Positions 43,673-55,964 of a stretch of DNA of 64,000 nt are shown one piece after another; the first letter of the stretch is position 1; every line of letters begins with the position of its first letter. Below the pieces are notes generated by a model. It made no database searches and had not been told where the DNA came from. It saw only the letters and a list, made by a program, of their open reading frames with translations. The stretch spans positions 148,216,001 through 148,280,000 of the forward strand of contig CM032229.1 in the NCBI GenBank assembly GCA_019009955.1. The letters are read 5' to 3'. The position numbers were made by a program, and so were the translations under genes. Source of the stretch: Riptortus pedestris. Taxonomy: Eukaryota; Arthropoda; Insecta; Hemiptera; Alydidae.

Positions 43673-44749
43673 GAAACACGTACACATTTATTGAGTGCAT
43701 CTCATTTTTGTCTTTAGATTGGGTCAATCTAACAGTTTAAAAAAAAATATGTGTTTAAAATATTTGGAAATAATAAGCATTTAGCTCAGATAAGCTTAGA
43801 ACAAATCGTGGAACATATTGTTACCTTCTCATTCCTTAGATGTTTCTTTAAAATATATTATAAATAACTGATTAGAATCGTTTTGTTATTTATGAATGTC
43901 CAATTACTGCTGCTAGACTAATCGGGACAGGTTACCCACATTTTTTCAAAGCCAAAAGGATTTTATTTTTTTAGTACATGGTTTTATTTAGTGAGCATAT
44001 ATGCGTGAGCAATTTATATATAGATATGCATACATTTCTCACCTAGAAATCGAAATCACGATCGTATTCAATTTTTATGGCTTATAACACATTTTTAACC
44101 TGAGCACAGGTTTTTTCAGGTGATTTTCACATGAAATATCTTGCTTTCTGCTTTAAAATGGATTGAATCAATCATCTCTTTTGATTTTTGCCTGAAACTG
44201 GCACATACAAGCTGAACATGGGAGGGATTAAAAACCTCTGGGCAAACTTGTTGAGAAAGTTGTGGTGAACAAGTAGTACAGCTGATGGTGATTGGCATTA
44301 AAAGCTGTTGGATTATGCTGATGTATACCAAACACTCCATGTTTACTATTCCATAGAAGTTGTTACAATGTAAATAGACTATGCAAAGTAGCCTTTTACT
44401 TCATTCAGAATAAACCAAATTATTCAAACTTTGTCCACAGTTTACCATGCAGAATTTAATTATTGTGAATTTCAACACAAAAATAATTTATTTAAATCTT
44501 CACTGAAAAGTACATCGTTTTGATATCGAAACTTTTTTTTAACCATTAATTATCACAATCATAACTTACAATGAACAGTTTTTCCTGTTCTGCCTTAGGA
44601 ATAGAAAGTAATTTTACTTTAGCAGAGAAGGTTGAATGTTATGTTTTCTGAATTAAACGGAAATATGTTCCTCTAGCCTTTAAAATTTTCTGGCTGGAAA
44701 ATAAATAACTACCTTAGTGACATCTGAATGGCACATTGTTATCTTTCTT
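43673..44749. other. Intergenic with a decayed SINE
   Basis: 43893-44000 resembles the inverse of the SINE 3' half (GAATGTCCAATTACTGC, TAATCGGGACAGGTTACCC). A 74-codon minus frame at 44116-44340 has a protein-like composition but no recognised domain; I leave it uncalled. Confidence 0.4.
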
Positions 44750-45830
44750 TAATACTCGGTTTGGAAATGTCTTATCCAAGACGTGTGCGTGAATGGAGTT
44801 TTGATATCTTGCTCTTGATACTTGGGTTGGATAAGTTAAATGCACGCCGTGTGCGTAAATGTAAAATTGTCATCTAGCTCTTAATACTTGGGTTGGATAA
44901 GTTAAGTCCATGTCGTGTGCGTAAATGTAAAATTACCATCTAGCCCTTAATACTTGGGTTGGATACGTTAAATGCACGCCGTGTGCGTAAATGTAAAATT
45001 TCCATCTAGCTCTTAATACTTGGGTTGGATAAGTTAAATCCAAGTCCTGTGCGTAATTGGAATGTTGCCATCTAGCCCTTAATACTTGGGTTGGATACGT
45101 TAAATACACGCCATGTGCGTAAATGTAAAATTGCCATTGTTAATACTTGGGTTGGATACGTTAAATGCACGCCGTGTGCGTAAATGTAAAATTGGCATCC
45201 AGCTCTTAATACTTGGGTTGGATAAGTTAAATCCAAGTCCTGTGCGTAATTGGAATGTTGCCATCTAGCCCTTAATACTTGGGTTGGATACGTTAAATGC
45301 ACGCCGTGTGCGTAAATGTAAGATTGCCATCTAGCTCTTAATACTTGGGTTGGATAAGTTAAGTCCATGTCGTGTGGGTAAATGTAAAATTGCCATCTAG
45401 CTCCTAATACTTGGGTTGGATAAGTTAAATCCAAGTGGCGTGCGTGAATGGAATGTTTCCATCTAACTCTTAATACTTGGGTTGGATACGTTAAATGCAC
45501 GCCGTGTGCGTAAATGTAAAATTTCCATCTAGCTCTTAATACTTGGGTTGGATATGTGAAATGCACGCCGTGTGCGTAAATGTAAAATTGCCATCTAGCT
45601 CTTAATACTTGGGTTGGATAAGTTAAGTCCATGTCGTGTGCGTAAATGTAAAATTGCCATCTAGCTCCTAATACTTGGGTTGGATAAGTTAAATCCAAGT
45701 CGTGTGCGTAAATGTAAAATTGCCATCTAGCTCTTAATATATGGAACGGATTTGCTAAATCACAGACGTGTTTGAATTGGGCGTTGGTATTTACTTCTAA
45801 ATACTTAATACGGAAATCTATAATTCAAAA
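44750..45830. repeat. Minisatellite, 66-bp unit, 14 full copies plus decayed ends
   Basis: TACTTGGGTTGGATA recurs with the C of CTTGGG at 44821, 44887, 44953, 45019, 45085, 45146, 45212, 45278, 45344, 45410, 45476, 45542, 45608 and 45674, a period of 66 bp except one 61-bp unit. Two unit variants alternate irregularly (GCACGCCGTGTGCGTAAATG and CCAAGTCCTGTGCGTAATTG). Because 66 is a multiple of 3 a frame stays open on the minus strand (45072-45698, 208 codons, a 22-residue repeat containing LTYPTQVL). The 61-bp unit shifts the frame shortly before it ends. I regard it as non-coding. Confidence 0.93.
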
Positions 45831-47472
45831 CTTGTGCAGAAGCTCGTTGGAATATAACTATTTGAGTAGTTTTCTAATCGTTATCAATCTATTTAATTAT
45901 TAATTATGAGAATTCAATTGTATTCAGATTTCCTTGGATTAATGATATTGGATCCTCATTAATACATAATGAGTTTATTTGTTTCTGCAGTTGACCTTAT
46001 TTTAACAACTCTTCATAATGCTATTCATCACAATTTTCCTTTGAGTTCGTTTAATTCGATAAGTAGCTTTTATCAATGAATATTTCTATTTTTAAATTAG
46101 AGAAAAATTCAATTACCCGATACTCGAATTCCAGTCTTTTAACCTAGAAATCAATGGTAATCAATACGAGTAGGGGACTCATTCAAAGATTTTGCAGATA
46201 TCTCTTAAGGGAAATTAGCAATTGAAATGGTACTCATGACGTGATTTTTGGATAAATTAACACTAATATCAAGTTCGTTAAAATCGAATGACATGTAGTC
46301 TTTTATGACCTTCTACATGATCTTCCATCCTAATAATTGTTTATTATTATGCTACTACGGATAATTGAACCGGGTTATCTACAGACTCTCATTATTCCAG
46401 GACGGGTTTATGGATTTCATTTAATGATTTCGACAAAGAATAAATTTCAATTCCTCAGACGGAAGTCGACCCCACGACTCTAAGTTTGCCAAATGTATTA
46501 AGACCAGCCATAGCTTACCTCAGCTGCTCCAGAATAATTATTAGACCGTGGAAGCTTTTACCTTGCTTGAGGTATTTGCCCTAATGATTCTATTTTTCAA
46601 GAGTTTTTAGGAGTCGATGTATCGCTTCATGTTCTAGAACCTATTAGTTATTGAAGGAATTAGAACGTATTTCAGTATGATATCACATTCATATTAGCAT
46701 TTTCTGACAAAAGACGAGATAAGAGAAAATGTATAAAATCATTTTTGTCCATTAACGAATTTGATCTCTTGTCGTACTCCATAAATTCAAATATGGAGTT
46801 TCGTGATCTTGATCATTTTTATTTAATATTTATACGTATCATGTAAATGTAAACTCGTAATACCATTATGATTTTCATCGGGAAATGTTTAATAAAAAAA
46901 TAAAAAACTTGGTCCAAGTTATACCACGAAGTATTTTTGCTATCTTTCTGCGTTATTAGTTTTTAGTATTCCTCGTTGTGCTAATCCATAGTCCTAGTCA
47001 TGCAATCTTCATAACATATCTATATATTGAAGACATGCTGTGTGAGCTTAAATACCTTTTACGAATAGAGAATCACTGAAACACAAGTGTTTTTGAACAA
47101 TCGTTCCAGTAGCGGGCAGCATTTCGATTTGCACTTAGGCCTCCTTAAATTATCAAGGATGATTATATTAAAACGCACTTGAAAACTTCCTGGTTCATCG
47201 AAACATGTACATTGTGACACACAAAAAAAGTTTAAAGTTAATTTCTTCGTAGAAAACGCGCTAAGGTGATGATTTTGCTCCACGGAGTCAGGATTAATTT
47301 CAGTCTTAAATTATTAAAGGTTGACCTACTTTATAAATGGTGTGAAATTTGTTTCTATCATATAGAACCAATTACCTGATCATAAATTATTTTTTAACCT
47401 AGTTTTCTGATAGAATTTGTGTTTTATTTTATATTTAAACAATTTCGAGAGTTGTTGTTTTACCAAAAACAT
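45831..47472. other. Intergenic with HINE and SINE remnants
   Basis: 46185-46245 is a decayed HINE-like B end (AGATATCTCTTAAGGGAAAT then GTACTCATGACGTGA). 46328-46555 is a diverged inverse SINE, including GTCGACCCCACGACTC where box B would lie and a TGGTC-ending box A-like region. Nothing else is recognised. Confidence 0.5.
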
Positions 47473-47577
47473 TTTAGCTATTGAGGTCGTACTCATGATG
47501 TGATTTTCAAAACATTTCTTCAAATGTCCATCGATCCTACGCAGGAGGTGATGAAAATGAGGCCCGTTCAAAACTAA

Positions 47578-47615
<38 letters not shown>

Positions 47616-48050
47616 CTGTTAACGCTCTAGCGTCACAATTTTTGTTTGATCGTTAAGAAACTCGATATTTAATCGTTTATGTAAAAAGAAAGATCAAGTT
47701 TGTTAATGGCTGAAATCGGACCAGTAGTTGGGGGGTTTAGAGGGGGGAATTTCGACAATTCGAAATATCTCCGTTACTATACGTCGGATCGAAAATTTGT
47801 ATAGAACCATTCTTATTGCAAATTAAATGTACTATACATATTGTTATATACATTTATTCTATCTTGAATATTAACCGAGATATTTGCATTTTTCAGTTTT
47901 CAGCCTTCAACAAACCCATACTTCTACTCATGTCACATAAACAATAATCTGTTATATAATAAACCACATTACTCCAATATTATGCTTAAATGCCGAATAT
48001 TGTTTCCAAGAGACCTATATTATATGAGATACGTGCAAATATGAAGTTTG
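47473..48050 (-). mobile_element. HINE-like element, long type, with (TG)n core
   Basis: Starts TTAGCTATTGAGGTCGTAC: the terminal palindrome has been deleted between two AG dinucleotides. The core is TATATATA then (TG)n (47587-47613). The body continues to the long-type block (CAGCCTTCAACAAACCCAT, CTTCTACTCATGTC) and ends without an A end. Confidence 0.8.
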
Positions 48051-48756
48051 AAATAAAATATGTGTCGCTTTAAGCCTATCGATGAGTCCAATCATCTCCC
48101 GAAATAATTACATACTCTCCTAAAAATTTGTAAGAGATGGCAAGTCAGCTGATTGGTGTTGGTTTGAGGTTAGCGTAATGAGTCTTTGGACTGTTGGGCA
48201 TATGAAGATAGAGGAAGCGGGCCGCCACGCTCGAGCTACTAGTGAGGTGATCGACCGGCTGAATGGCCTTCTTCTGTCGGCTAGTCTCCATACTCTACTG
48301 GAGAACATTACTTCAGTTCGTTATGTTATTTGCACCGAAACAACTCATTGGCTTGCTCCAATATTCGAGAATAATGCTAAAACTTGCCCAAATTGAGTGT
48401 TTAATTATTTTCATGTGAGAGAAATATTTATTGAACTGGCCCGTACTCCAACCTTGGCCTCCTCTCTATCGAGGCCATCGCGTCTACACCGCGAATACTG
48501 GTTAGCTGGCGTGAATGAAACTCCCCCAAAATAGTTCTCAGCCCTATCGTTTGGACATATACCATTAATGTCAATATAAGGTTTAAAGTATAAAGTAGTA
48601 CACTCATCATCATTGGCATATAGTCTTGACTGGATTATTCCCAGGTCTACTCCATTCGTCAAACTCATTTATGCTCTCCGTAATTCGCTTCATTGAGTTA
48701 AAAAAAATCCAATATTGCACAATGGTTTCATCGTAAAACTATAGCTTGAATGACAA
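48051..48756. other. Non-repeat island of higher GC
   Basis: About 700 bp between two HINE-like copies. It holds a 72-codon plus frame (48178-48396, beginning MSLWTVGHMKIEEAGRHARA) and an 85-codon minus frame (48411-48668). No domain is recognised in either. They could be exon remnants of a host gene; I see no convincing splice-site pair that would establish this. Confidence 0.3.
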
Positions 48757-49524
48757 AAAGTCCGTCACGCAGGGGCTGCGTAAACTAAGCAGATTTCCCT
48801 CATGAAGTTAAGTAATAGATAAATATACATACTTCTAGCACATCACCACCGTGAATATTAAGTGAATAAATACAAAAGGTCATAAGAAATCTTTCCCCTC
48901 CCGGCGGACAGCGTCTCAAATGTAAACAAACAGGTCTGCCAACGGTTCACCGGAAAGAAAAACAATATTTTAAATATATCAGAATGTAACATATTAATTT
49001 TATTGAAAACTACTATATCTAGTACTGAAATATATAATGAATCAGAATTAATTTTATCTCTATCAATCAAATTTTAGTAAGTCCAAGAATTTATGATGGG
49101 GGGTTCATAAGAACATATTTGCATGTATCTCGTATAATAAAGGTAACTGGAAAACTATATTTGTTATTTAAGCTTCGAATAATGCGGTTTATTATATAAC
49201 CGAGTATTGCTTATGTAACACGAGTAGAAGTGGGGGTTTACTGAAGACTAAACACTGAAAAATGCAAATATCTCGGTTAATATTCAAGACCCATTTTTTC
49301 GATCCCACTTATAGTAACAGATATATTTTCAAAATTCTCCCTCTCTAAACCCCCGTCCCCCTGGTCCGATTTCAGCCGTTAACGAACTTGATATATAGAG
49401 AAATATATAAAGTTTTGAACGGACCTCATTTTCCTCATCTAATAGGTAGGATCGATGGACATTTGAAGAAAAATTTCGAAAATTCCGTCATGAGTATGAC
49501 CTCAATAGCTGATTTCCCTTAAGG
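48757..49524 (+). mobile_element. HINE-like element, long type, nearly complete
   Basis: The A end AAAGTCCGTCACGCAGGGGC, the long-type block (CATCACCACCGTGAATATTA, AGTAGAAGTGGGGGTTTACT), a shortened common body, a minimal core (GATATATAGAGAAATATATA), and the B side TTTTGAACGGACCTCATTTT ending ATTTCCCTTAAGG without the final CTAA. Confidence 0.82.
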
Positions 49525-50692
49525 ACACCGAACTCGTCAAGATATTGCACTCCTATGTTAGAAGCAGAGCCTATCTTCATAAAATAAAACACATTTACCG
49601 TTCTCATTGTGCTCTGAATGAATGTAGCAGATAATCTCACATTTATATAGAACTAGCAATTAAAAAAAAAAAAATCTAATCTTGACAACACGTGACTTCC
49701 TTGTAATTCAATGCAAAGTCTTTTAGTCTGCGTTTCATTTAAAAAAAAAAAAAATGAAAGGGACTTAGTTTGTCTTCGTTCCAACGTATCGAATCAAAAA
49801 ATGGCATAGAACCTAATTAGAAATAATTTCATGACAAACAAAAAAAGATTTATAGAACAATTCGCAAATTCGTATTTTCGCCGTTATCCCCCAGTCATCC
49901 TTAGGCGATTTCAATGAAAATGGGAAGTACTCAACTATATATTACAAAGAAATATTAAATTTCAACATTGTAAGGATAATCGTTTTTGGGTTATGCAAGA
50001 AGCGTTCTCACGGATTCAAGAAGGGTCAGTCATTACGGTTAAATCGGTAATATAAATTTCTCGTTTGCAAAATTTCCTTTACTTCGTTCAATGAAGTAAG
50101 TATTATAATTGTAGCTGGTAGTATAAGTATTAAATGTACATTAGCTTGTAGAAATATTTTTAATTTTAAAATTGCTTTCATCCACCCAGATTTTGCTTCA
50201 ACTTCGTGGCTATTTCTGATCTTTGCCGGCATTATTTTACAGTGTACTAATATTGCAGACTAAGGGTATCGCAGAGGCTGGAAATGACCTGCCTGCGGTA
50301 GGCCTCACTCGATAATTAGCTTTGACTACAGTCGGAAGGGTAGGGGCTTGACAATAATAGTAAAGTGAACTTACTGTACGAGAATTGGTCTATACTGGCT
50401 GAAACTGAATGGGTCCTACGATCTTAAACATAAATTTCAATAGAGCCGATAGCAGTTTCGCGGTCAGTTAGACCCTGTCCCTCGTGTTTATGGGCCCGAT
50501 ACGAGCGGTTACTGTTACCGCCTACCTCGCTTTATTTGCCGTCTAACCCCGGCCTTTCTCTCTTTCACTCTCTATAATTTAACTTGAAGTCCTAGGTGTC
50601 AAAATAACTCCATTTCCAAAAGCGATGTCGCCTCAGTCAACACCCGTTTGATTTTGGTTGGGGAGGTCAGCATACAACAGCTGATGTAATGA
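49525..50692. other. Intergenic; GC-richer patch at 50250-50560
   Basis: No gene recognised. The patch (for example GGGCCCGATACGAGCGG, TCTAACCCCGGCC) stands out from the AT-rich surroundings and could be a conserved noncoding or exonic remnant. Confidence 0.4.
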
Positions 50693-51526
50693 AAAGTCCG
50701 TCACGCAGGGGCTGCGTCAACTAAGCAGATTCCCCACGTGAAGTTTTACAATAGAGAAGTCTGCATACTGGTAACACTGAGTAAAAACAACGGTAATGAG
50801 AAATCGTTCAGTCAATTTTAATAAGCTCCCACGGAAACGGCTTCTGAATTGTAAACAAATATGTCTGCCAACCACTCAGAGCTGAAAAGATAGATAGACT
50901 TATTATAAGCCCGAAAGGAAAACAATTACTGATATATATATCTGAATATAACAAATTAACTTTATTGCAAACTATTTACTATATCTAGTACTGCAATTTA
51001 TAATTAATCAGAATAACTTATATTTTAATAACTCAAACTTTAGTAGTCCAAGAACTAAAGAAGAGGGGAGGGGGGATCAACAGAACGTACTTGCACATAT
51101 CTCACAAAGTAAAACCAGTTTCACGAGAGCCGAACAGTTACAGAAACAGCCGAACTAGTTTTCGGCTGTTTCCGTCGAACAATACCGACAATAGCCGATT
51201 TCATCTCGTCCGTTATCCCCACACACTTAATACAAGTGCAAATATCTCGTTTATTAATCAATATATAGAATAAGTTTATATTAAAATATTTATAGTAAAT
51301 TTAATTTGCAATTAGATTTGTTCTATACAAGTTTTCCATCCAGCATGTATAGTAACGGAGATATTTCGAATTTTCAAAAATCGTCCCATCTAAACACCCC
51401 CTCCCACTGGTCCGATTTTAGTCATTAAAGAGTTTGATCGTTCCTTTTACATAAAACGAATAAATATCGAATTTGTTAACGATCAAACAAAAATTGCGAC
51501 GGCTAGAGCGTTAATGTTCAAAATAA

Positions 51527-51598
<72 letters not shown>

Positions 51599-51689
51599 GA
51601 ACGGACCTCATTATCGTCATCTCCTGGGTTGGATTTGGATTGGACATTTGAAGAAATTTTGCGAAAATCGCGTCAGGAAAATCTGCTAA
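50693..51689 (+). mobile_element. HINE-like mosaic: long type at A end, short type inside
   Basis: The A end AAAGTCCGTCACGCAGGGGC and the long-type block run to about 51115 (ACATATCTCACAAAGTAAAA). The sequence then switches to the short-type block (TCACGAGAGCCGAACAGTTA, GCCGATTTCATCTCGTCCG), then the common body, (CA)n (51530-51565), (TA)n (51566-51592), and a shortened B side ending AATCTGCTAA. Confidence 0.8.
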
Positions 51690-52589
51690 AAACTGATGGT
51701 CCGTGTCCTTCACAAAACCTTATTTGAGCGTTAAGCAATATCAAAAGCTCTATCGTTGCCTTAGTGCCTATTTCTATCCAAGTGATATTCAGATCGGAGT
51801 AATTATTACAAATCAAGTTTGAAGCTTCAAAAATTAACAACTCCTCAGTACCTGAATATCAATGTAAAATAAAGAAAGTTCCACTGATTTGCTGCATTTT
51901 TTCTTAATTAGTGTTAATTTTTTTCCCCGAACCTACATGGTGTTTTAGATTATTTAGAACACTTGCTTATTTCTTGAGAATGGCTTATTTTTTTTCTTTA
52001 TATTGAACTAAACTTAATATATACATAAATCTCCACTTTCTACTTTTATCTATTTTTATCTTTAGGTGATTTTTAGCGAAGTTCCTTTGTGAGTATCCAA
52101 ATGTCTTAGAATATGTTTCCTTCTTTTCTCGAGAATAAGTGTTTGTGGAATCAGTGGAGAATGTGTTGGTTGGTGGTAAGCACTTGGCTCATCAAGGTTA
52201 CCATGCATGCTTATCTGCCTTCTTGAGGTTCATGCACCTCAACAACCATAATCACGCCTAACATTTATGAAATGTAGAAAATTATTTAATTTTTTTTTTT
52301 TTTTGATGACTTAACGGAAAAGTGTGTTATATTTATAAGCCTTCTTTTTTCTTTTTAATTACTCAAAGCAAATTAAAAAAAAACATCATATTATAATTTC
52401 ATTCGCTTCAGCCTCAAACTTTATCAATGTTGAATTCCTTAAAAATACGTTATCCTAGCTGTTTACTTCTTTGGTGGCATGAACCATATGCTTAATATGT
52501 CTCTAGCTTTATTATTTTGATATTAAATCATTCAATATCTTATAAACGTAGTAAAGCAATGAAGTTTCAATTGTTCTGTTATGTTGTCT
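51690..52589. other. Intergenic, nothing recognised
   Basis: AT-rich, poly-T run at about 52291. Confidence 0.5.
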
Positions 52590-52765
52590 TGAGGTAAACC
52601 TAGAATTGTGAGTTCGATTCCCCCGAAGGCAATAGTAATTTATTTATTGATAACCTCATTAAAATAAATAAATAGAATTCTTTGTCCCTCCATGGTTACA
52701 AGAGTGTGGTAATCTGTATATATCTCGTAGTAGCAAAAAGGGAGCCCCAATAAATATGGCTTTCT
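52590..52765 (+). mobile_element. Diverged SINE
   Basis: CCTAGAATTGTGAGTTCGAT then TCCCCCGAAGGCAAT (box B region), AATAGAATTCTTTGTCCCTC, TAATCTGTATATATCTCGTA, AGCAAAAAGGGAGCCCCAAT. Same layout as the family but more decayed. Confidence 0.62.
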
Positions 52766-52824
52766 TATATTGCAGGTTTATTAAAACGGCCTACTGTTCA
52801 TAAACATCTGATATAGTTATTTAA

Positions 52825-53492
<668 letters not shown>

Positions 53493-55203
53493 TTTCCTTA
53501 GAAACAAGTGAATCTGAGAATTGTTCAAACACTACCACGGCCATAATTTTGTTTTATGTAATTTAAAATTGATTCTTTGATTGATTGAATGAGAAGAAAA
53601 TACATTTTCGCTGTTAACCAAATTAATTGGTGTTTCTTAAAAAAAGAAAAAAAAAGAAGGAAAATAAATTATATTTTAAAAACCAAGTGCAAAAGTCATA
53701 GGAATCGGATAGAAAAATCATATATAACCAATATTGTTATAAATTAAATTTTCTGTTAAATGACAACGCTCATAACTCACGAAAACCCTGCAAAATGTAG
53801 GGTACCCAATTGTAGAATTCTATTTGTCAATAGTAATAGATTCTTTAATTTTAGTGACTTTAAGGGGGAGGGGGACTTCTAAATAAAAAAAAATCATACC
53901 TAACCAATTAATGGCAAAGACAGAAATAAGATTCGCTCGGTAAAACTATTCAACTCTTAAAATTAATATAATGACTAGGAAAAATGTTATAACCGTTGAA
54001 ATTTGGGGTTGGAAAACAGGTGTATTCCAGTAGATTATGAATTTCTATAGTGTAGTGTTGGCACGATGAAGTGTAAGAAGTGCCAAGTCTCTTGTTCGTT
54101 CATATTTAATGATATAAAGTTTACTTATATATTATTCGTGCTCTGATGAAAAGGACATTGATTTGGAAGGCTGTGTGATATTGAATTTACATTAATGGCT
54201 ACCTAAAAAGGATAGATGGACCGTAAAACAAGATAGAGAGGGAGGGCTAACTGCTAATCAGGTTTATCTCCATTGAACGGTAATTAGTGATAAGTTCTAA
54301 CAGTCGGCCATTAGTATAGTCAGTTCTCTTGGAATCTCTCCAAGCTCCAGGCCATTGTAGGAGTTGTGAGAAAGGGCTCTGGAATGCTTGTTCGCCGTGA
54401 GGTTCATGGACATGTCACAATGAGCCGTATGGGCTTGACCCGTTCCTGCTGGAGAATGCTTGCGGGCCCTCCAGAACCTGGATTCCAGCTCCAGATGTCT
54501 CGAGGCAATTAATAACGAGACAGATCCGTGCGATTGTTCGGGAGAAATGAAAGCCGCAGACTACACCATTTATCAAGAGCAGCCTCGGGTGCCAAGCTCT
54601 AGAGGAAAACCCAACAACAACTAGCAGCAAATATCTTCATCCTTCCCTCACCAAACCACCGCCCTTATCATCCGTAATTTAATCATGAAACACAATTTGT
54701 GTTAATTGGTGTGTATGAGTCAACTGATGGATCATCCAGTTAGAACGTACATGGATATTTTTTTTCATCGTTATGAAAGTGGTTGAACCGTCTTTCTAAT
54801 ACATTTTCATAGCTAATTGTTGCCTGCTTGTTAACCATCAGCATATCATTTAATAGAAGTTATGAATCAGTAATTACAGGTCTTCTTTAGCAATGCGAGC
54901 AACCTAAATTTATGGTCTTCTATAGATTCAGGCACAAAAGTATACTATTTCTTTATCCTTTGTAATTCTTTTAATATTAACTTTATTTTTTTTTATATCA
55001 GTACTTCAGACTAACTGTGCTACGTTTCGTTGACGAGTTGATATAAAGATGGTTTCACGTTGAAATATTACATAACAATGTTCGGTTTAAGCGTAGCATT
55101 AACATTAAATAATATGCTTCAATTCCGTTCATTCATTCAATTTTAATACCAGAGAACCATGAAGTTGTGACTCATAAAAATATGTTGGAATTTCATCCTA
55201 AAA
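53493..55203. other. Unique region with a GC-richer island at 54230-54660
   Basis: No recognised gene. The island includes a 71-codon minus frame (54415-54630) without recognised domain. Its contrast with the AT-rich flanks makes it a candidate exon remnant or conserved noncoding element. Confidence 0.4.
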
Positions 55204-55964
55204 AAAGTCCGTCACGCAGGGGCTGCGTAAACTAAGCAGATTTCCCACGTGAAGTTATACAATAGAGAAATCTCCACACGAGAGCCGAACAGTTGCGGCA
55301 AAGGGCCGAACTAGCTTTTGGCGGGAAACAGTCATCCGTTATCGGCCCAAATTTAATAAAAATGCAAATATCTCGGTTAATATTCATGATAGAGAATAAA
55401 TGTATAGAACAATATTTACATACTGGTAACACAACACCCCCGTGAATAAATACAAACGGAAATAAGAAATGTTTCATCCAATTTCACTAACCTGCCGAAA
55501 GGAAGCGTTAGGTTAGAAATGTTAACATACGGGTATGCCCGCCTCACACCGGAAAGAAAAACAATTACTGAAATATTTGAGAACTATGAGTCAGAATAAT
55601 TGTTATCTCTATCAATCAAATTTTAGTAGTCAAATACCTTAAGCCGGGGGGGGGGGGTCACCAGGACATATTTTCATGTATCTCGTATAATAAAGGTCTC
55701 TTGAATACAATTTTTGGTATTTAAACTTCGAATAATGTGATTTGTTATGTAGCAGAGTATTGATTATGTAACATGAGTAGAAGTGGCGGTTTGCTGGTGG
55801 CTGAAAAATGCCAATATCTCAGATAATATTCAAGATAGTGAATTAATGTATATAACATTATTTATAGTAAATTTAATTTACAATAAGATTAGTTCTATAC
55901 ATGTTTTCGATCCGACCTATTCCGAGATATTTTCTCCGTCTTTCCCTTAAGGGAAATCTGCTAA
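55204..55964 (+). mobile_element. HINE-like mosaic: short type at A end, long type inside
   Basis: The A end is followed by the short-type block (CACGAGAGCCGAACAGTTGC, AAATATCTCGGTTAATATTC) up to AGAACAATATTTAC. It then enters the long-type block (ATACTGGTAACACAACACCC, CCGGAAAGAAAAACAATTAC) and the common body, and jumps by deletion to the B palindrome (TTTCCCTTAAGGGAAATCTG, CTAA at 55961). Confidence 0.8.

Noticed and set aside
45072..45698. 208-codon repeat protein
   Set aside because: Explained by a 66-bp minisatellite whose period is a multiple of 3; frame breaks at the one 61-bp unit.
44750..45830. CRISPR-like regular repeats
   Set aside because: Units are contiguous with no unique spacers, and the genome is clearly eukaryotic.
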